Shown piece after piece: positions 34,318 to 43,078 of a DNA stretch of 64,000 nt. Both the position numbers and the translations under genes were made by a program. Source of the DNA: Nostoc paludosum FACHB-159 (lineage in GTDB: Bacteria; Cyanobacteriota; Cyanobacteriia; Cyanobacteriales; Nostocaceae); the NCBI RefSeq assembly GCF_014698835.1, contig NZ_JACJTU010000018.1:93553-157552 (forward strand). The letters are read 5' to 3'. The notes under the pieces were generated by a model. That model did not search any database. It was given only the letters and a program-made list of their open reading frames with translations, and had not been told where the DNA came from. Each line of letters opens with the position of its first letter. Position 1 is the stretch's first letter.

Positions 34318-34868
34318 CAAGTCAAGTAGCGACAGTCGAAGTAGCCCAACCGTATGCACAGGCACTTTTGTCAATAGCGCAATCGAAAAATTTGACAGAA
34401 GAGTTCGGAGAAGATGCGCGTACTCTCGTAGGTCTGCTCTCAACAAACAAAGAGCTACAAAACTTCTTGGGCAACCCATTTATTCAGCCTGAGAACAAAA
34501 AATCTCTCATCAGACAAGTAGTCGGTGAAGGCGCTAATCCCTACTTACGCAATTTCTTGCTGGTACTGGTAGATAAGCGGCGCATTGCCTTCTTGGAACC
34601 GATTTTAAAGCAATATCTGGCGCTGTTGCGGCAGCTGAACCAAACCGTATTAGCGGAAGTAACTTCAGCCGTTCCCCTCACAGAAGCTCAACAGCAAGCA
34701 ATTAGAGAAAAAGTGATTGCCATCACTAATGCTCGTCAAGTCGAACTGGAAACCAAAGTAGACGGCGAATTAATTGGTGGTGTGATTATTAAAGTCGGCT
34801 CCCAAGTAATTGACGCCAGTATCCGGGGTCAGCTGCGCCGCCTTTCATTGCGCTTAACTAGTGGCTAG
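34314..34868 (+). CDS. atpH: ATP synthase F1 subunit delta
   Basis: 184 residues. Links the top of the alpha3-beta3 head to the b/b' stalk. Family landmarks: VAQPYAQALLSIAQ near the start, FLGNPFIQPENKKSLIRQV, LRNFLLVLVDKRRIAFLEPIL, and the closing GGVIIKVGSQVIDASIRGQLRRL. Overlaps atpF by four bases and is followed 133 bp later by atpA, with heptad-type repeats in the gap. Named atpD in some cyanobacterial literature. Confidence 0.96.
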   Translation: MTSQVATVEVAQPYAQALLSIAQSKNLTEEFGEDARTLVGLLSTNKELQNFLGNPFIQPENKKSLIRQVVGEGANPYLRNFLLVLVDKRRIAFLEPILKQYLALLRQLNQTVLAEVTSAVPLTEAQQQAIREKVIAITNARQVELETKVDGELIGGVIIKVGSQVIDASIRGQLRRLSLRLTSG

Positions 34869-35001
34869 AAATGAATTTTGGATTTTAGATTTGAGATTTG
34901 AGATTTTTTCCTGAATCCAAAATTAAAAATCTAAAATTGGCAAAGTTAGTCCCTCATCGCTCAGCACTGAATTCAGTCTCGAAAGCAAACAAGATAGACA
35001 C

Positions 35002-36522
35002 ATGAGCATATCAATTAGACCAGACGAAATCAGCAGCATTATCCAACAACAAATCGAGCAATACGACCAAGAAGTCAAAGTTGCTAACGTCGGTACCGTC
35101 CTACAAGTTGGTGACGGTATTGCCCGGATCTATGGTCTGGAAAAGGCTATGGCTGGGGAACTTTTGGAATTTGAAGATGGTACAGTTGGTATCGCCCAAA
35201 ACTTAGAAGAAGACAACGTCGGCGCGGTACTCATGGGCGAAGGTCTGGAAATTCAAGAAGGTAGCTCTGTAACTGCTACTGGTAGAATTGCCCAGGTACC
35301 CGTAGGAGAAGCCTTAATTGGACGAGTTGTAGATGCTTTGGGTCGTCCTATTGACGGGAAAGGAGACATCAAAACCTCAGAAAGCCGTTTGATTGAATCT
35401 CCAGCACCCGGTATCATTGCCCGTCGGTCTGTACACGAACCCATGCAAACGGGTATCACAGCTATCGACTCCATGATTCCCATCGGTCGCGGTCAGCGGG
35501 AATTGATTATCGGTGACCGCCAAACCGGTAAAACTGCGATCGCTATTGACACAATCATCAACCAAAAAGAAGAAGATGTAATCTGTGTCTACATTGCCAT
35601 CGGTCAAAAAGCTTCCACCGTCGCTAACGTGGTACAAACATTGCAAGAAAAGGGCGCAATGGATTACACCGTGGTCGTGGCCGCCAACGCTAGTGACCCA
35701 GCAACCCTGCAATTCTTGGCTCCCTACACAGGCGCAACCATCGCTGAGTACTTCATGTACAAAGGCAAAGCAACCTTGGTAGTTTATGATGACCTCTCCA
35801 AGCAAGCCCAAGCTTATCGGCAAATGTCCCTGTTGCTGCGTCGTCCACCCGGACGGGAAGCTTACCCTGGTGATGTATTTTACATTCACTCCCGCTTGTT
35901 AGAACGAGCAGCTAAGCTCAGCGATGAATTAGGTAAAGGCAGCATGACCGCCCTACCAATCATCGAAACCCAAGCTGGTGACGTTTCAGCATACATTCCT
36001 ACCAACGTAATTTCCATTACCGACGGTCAGATCTTCCTGTCTTCTGACTTGTTCAATGCTGGTATCCGCCCCGCTGTAAACCCTGGTATTTCTGTATCCC
36101 GCGTAGGTTCTGCGGCTCAAACCAAGGCAATGAAAAAAGTTGCCGGTAAGATTAAACTGGAACTAGCGCAATTTGACGACCTGCAAGCCTTCGCGCAATT
36201 TGCTTCTGACTTAGATAAAGCCACCCAAGACCAATTAGCACGGGGTCAACGCTTGCGGGAATTGCTCAAGCAACCCCAAAACGCTCCTCTGTCGGTATAC
36301 GAGCAAGTAGCAATCCTCTATGCCGGTATTAACGGTTACTTAGACGATATACCAGTAGATAAAGTCACTGTCTTTACCCAAGGTCTACGGGAGTACTTAA
36401 AAACTGGTAAAACCCAGTACGTACAAGGAGTACAAGCCTCCAAAGCATTAGGTGACACAGAAGAAGCTGCCTTGAAGGAAGCACTCACCGAATACAAAAA
36501 GACCTTCAAAGCAACAGCGTAA
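35002..36522 (+). CDS. atpA: ATP synthase F1 subunit alpha
   Basis: 506 residues. Forms the alpha3-beta3 head with the beta subunit, which is encoded elsewhere as usual in cyanobacteria. P-loop GDRQTGKTAI near residue 170; the Walker B-type strand ATLVVYDDLSKQA; the PGREAYPGDVFYIHSRLLERAA region; and the alpha/beta signature around PAVNPGISVSRVGSAAQ, which carries the arginine that completes the beta catalytic site. Full length and intact. Confidence 0.98.
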   Translation: MSISIRPDEISSIIQQQIEQYDQEVKVANVGTVLQVGDGIARIYGLEKAMAGELLEFEDGTVGIAQNLEEDNVGAVLMGEGLEIQEGSSVTATGRIAQVPVGEALIGRVVDALGRPIDGKGDIKTSESRLIESPAPGIIARRSVHEPMQTGITAIDSMIPIGRGQRELIIGDRQTGKTAIAIDTIINQKEEDVICVYIAIGQKASTVANVVQTLQEKGAMDYTVVVAANASDPATLQFLAPYTGATIAEYFMYKGKATLVVYDDLSKQAQAYRQMSLLLRRPPGREAYPGDVFYIHSRLLERAAKLSDELGKGSMTALPIIETQAGDVSAYIPTNVISITDGQIFLSSDLFNAGIRPAVNPGISVSRVGSAAQTKAMKKVAGKIKLELAQFDDLQAFAQFASDLDKATQDQLARGQRLRELLKQPQNAPLSVYEQVAILYAGINGYLDDIPVDKVTVFTQGLREYLKTGKTQYVQGVQASKALGDTEEAALKEALTEYKKTFKATA

Positions 36523-36583
36523 CAATTTTGGATTTTGCGAAAAGTTTGGGCGGAGATCTCCTCCGAGAGAAGCTTTTCAAGAC

Positions 36584-36655
36584 GGATTTTGGATTTTGGA
36601 TTAAATCTAAAATCCGAAATTCCAAATCTAAAATCTAAAATCTAAAATCTAAAAT
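36584..36655. repeat. ATCTAAA heptad tandem repeat before the gamma gene
   Basis: GATTTTGGATTTTGG words on the left and five or more copies of AATCTAA/AAATCTA on the right form a run of degenerate heptads that can fold back as a hairpin. It ends 6 bp before the atpG ATG, so it occupies the ribosome-binding region. Confidence 0.65.
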
Positions 36656-36661
36656 CGGAAC

Positions 36662-37609
36662 ATGGCTAATCTTAAAGCAATACGCGATCGCATTCAGTCG
36701 GTCAAAAACACCAAAAAAATTACAGAAGCCATGCGCCTAGTTGCAGCGGCGAGGGTGCGTCGGGCACAAGAACAAGTACTAGCAACTCGCCCCTTTGCCG
36801 ATCGCTTAGCACAGGTATTGTATGGTTTGCAAGCCCGTCTGCGGTTTGAAGAAGCAAACTTGCCACTGCTGAGAAAACGCGAAGTTAAGTCCGTAGCGCT
36901 TTTGGTTGTATCTGGCGATCGGGGTCTATGCGGTGGTTACAATACCAACGTTATCCGTCGTGCAGAAAACCGCGCCAAGGAACTCAAGGCAGAAGGTGTA
37001 GACTATCAATTTGTGATTGTCGGACGTAAAGCTACACAGTACTTTCAACGCCGCAATCAACCGATTGATGCCACCTACAGCGGCTTAGAGCAAATTCCCA
37101 CCGCAGCGGAGGCCACTCAAATTGCCGACCAACTACTTTCCTTGTTCCTTTCGGAAGAAGTAGACCGCGTTGAATTAGTCTATACTAGATTCCTTTCCTT
37201 GGTTAGCTCCCGTCCTGTGATACAAACTCTGCTACCTTTAGATCCGCAAGGTCTAGAAGCAGGCGATGACGAAATTTTCCGCTTGACAACGCGTGGCGGT
37301 AAATTTGAAGTCGAACGGGAGAAAGTGACTCAGCAAGTGCGGGCATTAGCTCCTGACATGATTTTCGAGCAAGATCCGCTACAGATTCTCGATTCATTGT
37401 TGCCTCTATATCTGAGTAACCAGCTATTGCGGGCGCTGCAAGAATCAGCAGCTAGTGAACTAGCAGCTAGGATGACAGCCATGAGTAATGCCAGTGAGAA
37501 TGCTGGTGAATTAATTAACACCCTCACCCTGTCTTACAACAAAGCGCGACAAGCGGCAATTACCCAAGAACTGCTTGAAGTTGTGGGTGGTGCCGAAGCC
37601 CTAACTTAG
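36662..37609 (+). CDS. atpG: ATP synthase F1 subunit gamma
   Basis: 315 residues, the long cyanobacterial/chloroplast form. Central rotor shaft. N-terminal helix LKAIRDRIQSVKNTKKITEAMRLVAAARV, the SGDRGLCGGYNTNV segment near 83, the extra segment around LTTRGGKFEVEREKV (~207-221) where chloroplast gamma carries its regulatory insert (no cysteine pair here), and the C-terminal helix ENAGELINTLTLSYNKARQAAITQEL. Last gene of the operon; a terminator follows. Called atpC in many cyanobacterial annotations. Confidence 0.97.
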   Translation: MANLKAIRDRIQSVKNTKKITEAMRLVAAARVRRAQEQVLATRPFADRLAQVLYGLQARLRFEEANLPLLRKREVKSVALLVVSGDRGLCGGYNTNVIRRAENRAKELKAEGVDYQFVIVGRKATQYFQRRNQPIDATYSGLEQIPTAAEATQIADQLLSLFLSEEVDRVELVYTRFLSLVSSRPVIQTLLPLDPQGLEAGDDEIFRLTTRGGKFEVEREKVTQQVRALAPDMIFEQDPLQILDSLLPLYLSNQLLRALQESAASELAARMTAMSNASENAGELINTLTLSYNKARQAAITQELLEVVGGAEALT

Positions 37610-37635
37610 GGAATAACCACTTGTTTAGCCATTAC

Positions 37636-37688
37636 AAATAGCTAATTGCTGGTAGATTTAAAGCTAGCGATTAGCTATTTTTGCTTTT
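37636..37688 (+). terminator. Terminator of the atp operon
   Basis: AAATAGCTAATTGCT and AGCGATTAGCTATTT pair over 14 of 15 positions and are followed directly by a T-rich tract (TTGCTTTT), 26 bp after the gamma stop. Confidence 0.8.
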
Positions 37689-37700
37689 GAGAATGATTTG

Positions 37701-37892
37701 TCAATCATAATAGTGGTATCTACAAGCAATAATCGTTAAATATTCATCATCCGCCGCATAAACTAAGCGATTTGTATCATCAATTCGCCGCGACCAAAAC
37801 CCAGCTAGGTTCTCCCTCAGGGCTTCTGGCTTTCCAATTCCCTCAAACGGTAGTCGGATTGTTTCCTCAATGAGCTTGTTAAAAAGATACAT
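37701..37892 (-). pseudogene. N-terminally truncated YoeB/Txe toxin
   Basis: 63 residues matching the C-terminal three quarters of Txe/YoeB mRNA interferases: FNKLIEETIRLPFEGIGKPE, LAGFWSRRIDDTNRLVY and the C-terminal CRYHYYD. The catalytic Glu (KPEALREN), Arg (WSRRID) and His-Tyr are kept, but the first ~25 residues of the ~84-residue toxin are missing. Upstream, another reading frame holds the N terminus of a Uma2 protein, so a deletion has joined the two genes out of frame. No YefM antitoxin is present. Probably not expressed as a working toxin. Confidence 0.75.
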
Positions 37893-38035
37893 CCGATCGC
37901 GTGTTGATGTTTATGGTGGGGCGATCGCACTGCAAACAATTCTCCATCGAGAATCTCATAACGAATCCATTCGTTATCAGGCAATGCTGCAACATCTTGA
38001 ATTGTCCAGCGAACTTTGCTTGTAGTTTGACTCAT
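37893..38035 (-). pseudogene. Uma2 family N-terminal fragment
   Basis: The frame from the ATG at 38035 reads MSQTTSKVRWTIQDV, then LPDNEWIRYEILDGELFAVRSPHHKHQ, the conserved first ~45 residues of Uma2/DUF820 proteins. The similarity stops there; the frame runs on to 37817 as unrelated sequence while the YoeB frame takes over. The switch lies at or very near a GCGATCGG, one base off a HIP1 octamer. The catalytic core of Uma2 is absent, so this is a remnant. Confidence 0.7.
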
Positions 38036-38128
38036 GACATTTAAGCTTGGTTAATGATAATTAAATATTTCTTTGTCATCTTGTGACACATTTGCTTAAC
38101 AGAAAACTATAATATATGTATAGCGCAT

Positions 38129-38515
38129 GGGTCCGTCACGGTTTCGACAGGTTGGCGAACGCTGCTCTGTGATTCAGGTCGAGAGCGAGTCATCTCTCGG
38201 AAATCAAAGGCTCAAAACAAAAGTAAATGCGAATAACATCGTAAAATTTGCTCGTCGGGAAGCTCTAGTAGCAGCCTAAAACACCTCTTACAGGTTCGAG
38301 CGTCTTTAGTCCGACTCCGTTAAGGGCTAGGGACAAACCCCAACGGATGCTCTAGCAAGCGTTCTCTGGTTGGCTTGCTGGCTAAGATTAAACCAAAGCA
38401 TCCTACGTTCGGGATAATGAACGATTCCCGCCTTGAGGGTCAGATAGGCTAAACCTGTGAATGAGCGGGGGGTCAATACCCAATTTGGACAGCAGTTCGA
38501 CTCTGCTCGGATCCA
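38129..38515 (+). ncRNA. ssrA: Transfer-messenger RNA (tmRNA)
   Basis: One-piece tmRNA of ~387 nt. The 5' end GGGTCCG pairs with 3' CGGATCC (one G-U) to form the acceptor stem, and the T-arm GTTCGACTC is near the 3' end; CCA is not fully encoded. The tag frame at 38229-38279 reads ANNIVKFARREALVAA then TAA, the cyanobacterial ANNIV...ALVAA type. tmRNA with SmpB rescues stalled ribosomes and tags products for proteolysis. A terminator follows. Confidence 0.96.
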
Positions 38516-38534
38516 CTAAAAAACAATTAACAAG

Positions 38535-38574
38535 TCCACCTGATAATTTGATATCAAGGTGGATTTTGTTTTTT
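38535..38574 (+). terminator. Terminator after ssrA
   Basis: TCCACCT and AGGTGGA form a stem around a ~15-base loop that itself contains TGATA...TATCA, followed by TTTTGTTTTTT. Confidence 0.75.
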
Positions 38575-38756
38575 CCTGTATCAATGGAAGTACATATAGT
38601 GCTTTGCAATTGCGTGCAGTACAAATAATTCGTAGGGTAGTACAGCTAGCTGTGCTACCCTACCGTATGCCTAATTCAAACGAAAATCGCTATAATTAAC
38701 CTCACCATACTGATTCTAGCTTCTATCCTTGTTTGGATATAGTTTGAAAACATGTC

Positions 38757-41246
38757 CTAAAACACGAAATTACTGGGATTACTCAATCCAGATTGTGTTA
38801 AACCGGAACCTGTAATCGTAGCCAAGGTTTGGAAGGTTTTACTATTCCCTAGTCCATCTGCGTCAATATCAAGGCTAAAGACGAGATTAGCGCTACCCAA
38901 AAGCGATCGCACTCGCACATAACCATCACTGATCGCATTGGTTCCGTTATAACCACCAGGAACTATGCTATCTAATAAGCTTGTCAACACAATTTTGTCA
39001 TTGCCAATTGAAAAGTCGCTGATGAGGTCAATGCGATCATTAAGGCTAGTGTATACAATTGAGTCCCGACCAGCACCCGTTATAATAACATCTGCTTTCC
39101 CGAAACCTGTGATGATATCGTCTTTAGCGGTTCCTCGTAAGATATCCGAATTAGCCGTACCATTAATGATGTTTTGTTCAGCAAGATCGTTGACAGTTAT
39201 AGTGAAGGATTTTTCAAAACTTAGTCCTCCCTGGTCAGTGGTGCGTACTCGGACGCTGTAAGAACTCTTGGTTTCAAAATCAGGTGAATTATTAATTTGC
39301 AACTGGTTGCCGACGATGCTGAAAGCAGCATTATCGGTGGAACCAGTTCCGGTAACTAAGGTGTAGGTAAAGGTGTTGCCAGTGTCGGGGTCTGTGGTGC
39401 TGAAGTTGCCCACTACAGAGTTAGCAGCCACATTTTCGTCGATGCTGGTAGCACTTAAGGCTAAGGCTGTTGGTGCGGCGTTTTCAGCAAGATCGTTGAC
39501 AGTTATAGTGAAGGATTTTTCAAAACTTAGTCCTCCCTGGTCGGTGGTACGTACTCTAACGCTGTAAGAATTCTTGGTTTCAAAATCAGGTGAATTATTG
39601 ATTTGCAACTGGTTGCCGACGATGCTGAAAGCAGCATTATCGGTGGAACCAGTTCCGGTAACTAAGGTGTAGGTAAAGGTGTTGCCAGTGTCGGGGTCTG
39701 TGGTGCTGAAGTTGCCGACTACAGAGTTAGCAGCCACATTTTCGTCGATGCTGGTAGCACTTAAGGCTAAGGCTGTTGGTGTTTCGTTGACATTGTTGAT
39801 GGTGATAGTGAAGGGACTTTCAAAACTTAGTCCTCCCTGGTCGGTGGTACGTACTCTAACGCTGTAAGAATTCTTAGTTTCAAAATCAGGTGAATTATTG
39901 ATTTGCAACTGGTTGCCGACGATGCTAAAAGCAGCGTTATCGGTGGAACCTGTTCCGGCAACTAGGGTATAGGTGAAAGTATTGCCACTGTCGGGGTCTG
40001 TGGTGCTGAAGTTGCCAACCGTGGTATTTCCCGGAACATTCTCGTTGATATTATTCGGAGTTAGAGTCAGACCTGTTGGTGGATCGTTAAAGATATAACT
40101 ACGAGTGTAGATATCACCGTTACCAGAGGACTGATCGCGCCAGGCGATCGCAAAGTCGCCATTACTTTGCATGGCGATCGCAGGTTCAACCTGTTCGCCT
40201 GTGGTTGTTTGATTGACTAGGAATTCTGCACCCAGAGCAGCACCTGTACTACTGAACTGACGAGCATAGATTCCGCTGCCACTACCATCTTGACCAACAG
40301 ACTGCCAAGCTACTGTAAAGTTACCATTGGCATCTAAAGCGATCGCTGCATTTGATTGGTTGCCAGCTGTCACCGTACTAATCAAAAACTCACCACTCAA
40401 AGGGGCACCTGTGCTACTAAATCTGCGTCCGTAGAGGTCAATACCTGTTCCTGAAGTCTGGCTACTTTCCCAAACCACTACGAAATTCCCATTATTATCG
40501 ATCGCTACAACTGGCGAATTCTGCGCTGAGGTTGTAGTGACGTTAACTTGGATGGGATTACTAACTACTACTCCAGAACTGTTGTAGAGGCGGACAAAAA
40601 CTTCAGAATCCAAACCAGTGCTGACGGTATAAGCAACTACAAATGCTCCGCTAGGATTCATCGCCACAGCAGGCTGGGTTTCTAAATCTGTACTGGCTGT
40701 ATTGACTAATGTCTCACCACCCAATGCAGTACCAGCGGCATTAAACCGTTGAAAATAAATGCCGCTAGAATCGCCACCAGCTCCATTGCCTCTCCATACC
40801 ACAACATAATTACCATCTCCATCTCTGGCAATTACTGGATCTCGCTGCGCCCCTGTGGTAGTTGTGTTGACTAGAGTATCTCCGGTTTGAGCTACACCTG
40901 CACTGTTATAACGCTTGGAATAGACACCATAACTGGCGCCATCTTGCCCAAAGCTATCCCAGACAACGGTAAACCCACTCAGTGGATCGTAGACGACAGC
41001 GGGTTGTCCTTGGTTGTCGTTGGTAACAGTGTTCACCTGAAACTCACTACCAACTTTTGCCCCAGAAAACGTGAAGCGTTGACCGAATAACCCAGTTCTA
41101 ATTGTCTGTGCTGGATCGTCTTGTGCAACACTCTCCCAAATCACCACATAGTCACCATCGCTATCAATGGCGATCGCAGGAGTCTGCTGTGTCGTTGTGT
41201 TGGCATTATTAACTAAAATTTGATTGGAAAAAGGAACAAGTGCCAT
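38757..41246 (-). CDS. Large secreted-type protein: propeller-like repeats, cadherin-like domains, RTX-like end
   Basis: 829 residues. Seven ~50-residue repeats (residues ~18-390) of the pattern PxIAxDxDGNFVVVW...GxDIYxRRF..TG suggest a seven-bladed beta-propeller. Three ~100-residue cadherin-like domains follow (NENVAANSVVGNFSTTDPD, then NQLQINNSPDFETK, VRTTDQGGLSFE), and then a hemolysin-type Ca-binding stretch (GTANSDILRGTAKDDIITGFG, DLISDFSIGNDKI). No signal peptide is seen. The RTX-like C terminus fits type I secretion, which is inferred. Probably a surface or extracellular adhesion protein. It stands alone on the minus strand. Confidence 0.75.
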   Translation of the reverse strand: MALVPFSNQILVNNANTTTQQTPAIAIDSDGDYVVIWESVAQDDPAQTIRTGLFGQRFTFSGAKVGSEFQVNTVTNDNQGQPAVVYDPLSGFTVVWDSFGQDGASYGVYSKRYNSAGVAQTGDTLVNTTTTGAQRDPVIARDGDGNYVVVWRGNGAGGDSSGIYFQRFNAAGTALGGETLVNTASTDLETQPAVAMNPSGAFVVAYTVSTGLDSEVFVRLYNSSGVVVSNPIQVNVTTTSAQNSPVVAIDNNGNFVVVWESSQTSGTGIDLYGRRFSSTGAPLSGEFLISTVTAGNQSNAAIALDANGNFTVAWQSVGQDGSGSGIYARQFSSTGAALGAEFLVNQTTTGEQVEPAIAMQSNGDFAIAWRDQSSGNGDIYTRSYIFNDPPTGLTLTPNNINENVPGNTTVGNFSTTDPDSGNTFTYTLVAGTGSTDNAAFSIVGNQLQINNSPDFETKNSYSVRVRTTDQGGLSFESPFTITINNVNETPTALALSATSIDENVAANSVVGNFSTTDPDTGNTFTYTLVTGTGSTDNAAFSIVGNQLQINNSPDFETKNSYSVRVRTTDQGGLSFEKSFTITVNDLAENAAPTALALSATSIDENVAANSVVGNFSTTDPDTGNTFTYTLVTGTGSTDNAAFSIVGNQLQINNSPDFETKSSYSVRVRTTDQGGLSFEKSFTITVNDLAEQNIINGTANSDILRGTAKDDIITGFGKADVIITGAGRDSIVYTSLNDRIDLISDFSIGNDKIVLTSLLDSIVPGGYNGTNAISDGYVRVRSLLGSANLVFSLDIDADGLGNSKTFQTLATITGSGLTQSGLSNPSNFVF
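39190..40080. repeat. Near-identical ~306-bp tandem repeats inside the cadherin-like region
   Basis: Three head-to-tail units encode the cadherin-like domains. The units at ~39190 and ~39496 differ at only a few bases over ~300; the third (from ~39796) has diverged more at its ends. Such nucleotide identity indicates recent duplication or gene conversion, so copy number may vary between strains. Confidence 0.8.
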
Positions 41247-41430
41247 AGAATTATTCTTCCAGGTAAGGGTGTATTAAATGCATTAGTACTCATGCAAAGA
41301 AGTCGCAAATAAAAAGTCAAAACTTCAAAACCTGATGAGTTCAACTTTTTATGAAATTTGAATATTAGCTTGATTTTTGCTGCACTTTACTAATAATAAA
41401 TAGTTTTAATTAGCGACCATTATAAGAAGA

Positions 41431-41575
41431 TGTTTGAAAAGTTTTGTGCGAATATAATTCGCTACTCCACAGGCTTTCGTCTGCCTGCGCGAAAAGCATG
41501 AAAAATCAAAGGTTTTGTCTGTATAGCCGCGATTTCTAATCGCTCAGGCTGGTATTAATTGAGACTTTTCAAACA
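41431..41575. repeat. MITE-like element with 12-bp perfect inverted ends
   Basis: TGTTTGAAAAGT and ACTTTTCAAACA bound 145 bp with internal GC-richer text (CACAGGCTTTCGTCTGCC) unlike the AT-rich surroundings. No coding potential. Confidence 0.55.
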
Positions 41576-42286
41576 ACCTCTAACCATAGATACTAACTTT
41601 AGCTTCAAAAAATCAGTGAGGCTTTCAAGCTTTGATAAACATAAAGCAAGCACTTTATTTGTTTCATTTATTTAAGATGTATTGCTGTTCGGAAACCAGA
41701 AAATATTTGATATTTGCAAGACATTCTAGAGTGAAAGGCTACGTTTAGCTTGCTTTGACCTATTTTGAGCTTGGGTTTGGCAAATGGAAACTAAAGGGTT
41801 TCTTGGGTTTTATGCCTGAATTTAACCTCCTAATCAAGGGATTTTTAGATTTGTTTAGCCTATGATTTGAATACCTAGTTTATTGATTTTAAATGATAAT
41901 ATACTACACTTCCTTATCAATTACAATCCAACAAACGGTATTTAAATATTTTTTAATTTATTCCCTATATTGATTAGAAAAATATGAGATTTTATCGACT
42001 TTATTAGCTTCTAAATATGCTAGAGGAGGTATTTTGTTAATCAAAATCATTTTTTATTTATCGTCTATATTAAAAAAAGATGAGAAATTAATTATTTTTA
42101 TGAGGTTAAAAATATGTTATTGCAATTAATTTATTCAGCCTTGTGCCAATATTTCAATCAGTCATTTACTTTTTAATTGAGACTCAATTAGCATGTTGAA
42201 ATGCAGTTAGTGAATAACTATTTATTTTGCCATAAAGGTACAACCCAAATGCTACCCTCGTTAAGCTTTTCCAAAACCAAATTCTA

Positions 42287-42400
42287 ATACCAATTTGAAA
42301 AAAGAATGCGACACATAGACAAGACCCCTCCCCAACCCTCCACTTGCCAATGGAAGGGTTGGGAAAGGGTATCTGTCGCAAACATTTTTTGAATTGGTAT
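42287..42400. repeat. MITE-like element with imperfect ~28-bp inverted ends
   Basis: ATACCAATTTGAAAAAAG...GCGACA at the left matches the reverse complement of TGTCGCAAAC...GAATTGGTAT at the right. Inside is a second inverted repeat, CCCCAACCCT...AGGGTTGGG. Length 114 bp, close to the end of the collar operon. Confidence 0.65.
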
Positions 42401-42480
42401 GAGTTCAAATATCTGTACCCACCTACGTAAATAGGACAGGCAAGATGCCCATGCTACAAGAGTTTAATTAATTTGGTGTG

Positions 42481-42984
42481 CTAATTTTCAGAAGGGAACA
42501 CACCCTGTAGAGCAATCATAAAGTTGATGACCAATGATGGCTGCATATTTTCATGGGGTTGACTACCGCCACCATTAGCCACTGATTGAGTAGCCATTAC
42601 AGAATTATTAGGATTCGTAGCATAGGCATTATCTGTTGCTATTGCTAAAAATTGCTCTCCTGGTTCTGTATTAATGGCAGGATTTGGATTGGCAAACAGC
42701 GTATGGGTATGGGCGGGTATTTCACTAGCTAATAAGGTGTGTTGTTCTTCACCACCATACCCAGCTAAGGGAAAACTAGTATCCAAAAAATGCATCGGTA
42801 CTCGTCCCCGTAAGTCAGGTAATCCAAAGTTAGTCGTACCATCTCCGCCATAGATGTTTCCTAATAAAGAAAACAAAGCTTGATTTTGGTCAATGAGCAA
42901 CAGCTGCCCATTACATAGTGCCCAACCTCGAGGGGCAAAATTAAACGAAGTCATTCTGATTTCACCAAGAAAAGGCTCACTCAT
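42481..42984 (-). CDS. Short phage-tail-collar domain protein (MdpB-like), copy 1
   Basis: 167 residues. Nearly the whole N-terminal half is the tail collar domain: GEIRMTSFNFAPRGWALCNGQLLLI, FSLLGNIYGGDGTTNFGLPDLRGRVPMH. The rest has a SEIPAHTHTLFA strand and ends LVINFMIALQGVFPS, shared by all three copies. These small collar proteins resemble microcystin-dependent protein MdpB; their role is unknown. No other phage structural gene is nearby, so this is not prophage debris. Last gene of a four-gene operon, 94 bp after copy 2. Confidence 0.88.
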   Translation of the reverse strand: MSEPFLGEIRMTSFNFAPRGWALCNGQLLLIDQNQALFSLLGNIYGGDGTTNFGLPDLRGRVPMHFLDTSFPLAGYGGEEQHTLLASEIPAHTHTLFANPNPAINTEPGEQFLAIATDNAYATNPNNSVMATQSVANGGGSQPHENMQPSLVINFMIALQGVFPSEN

Positions 42985-43078
42985 CAGTCATCTTCCTTTG
43001 ATGTAAATTTGTTTGGTCAATAGTGATCAAAGATTCTTAAGGAAACAGCCATTGAAAGATTGTATAGTCGGTCTCACC

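Larger units (their letters stand above)
41247..42480. other. AT-rich intergenic region
   Basis: About 1.2 kb without a supportable gene. It contains two inverted-repeat elements (listed separately) and long AT tracts (~41930-42110). A 74-codon minus-strand frame at 42184-42408 overlaps one of the elements and is not considered a gene. Confidence 0.5.

Noticed and set aside
37817..37892. Continuation of the Uma2 frame as a real C terminus
   Set aside because: Past the breakpoint the frame reads unrelated residues antagonistic to Uma2, while the YoeB frame on the same bases is clearly homologous.
42184..42408. Small minus-strand gene of 74 codons
   Set aside because: It lies largely within the 42287-42400 inverted-repeat element.
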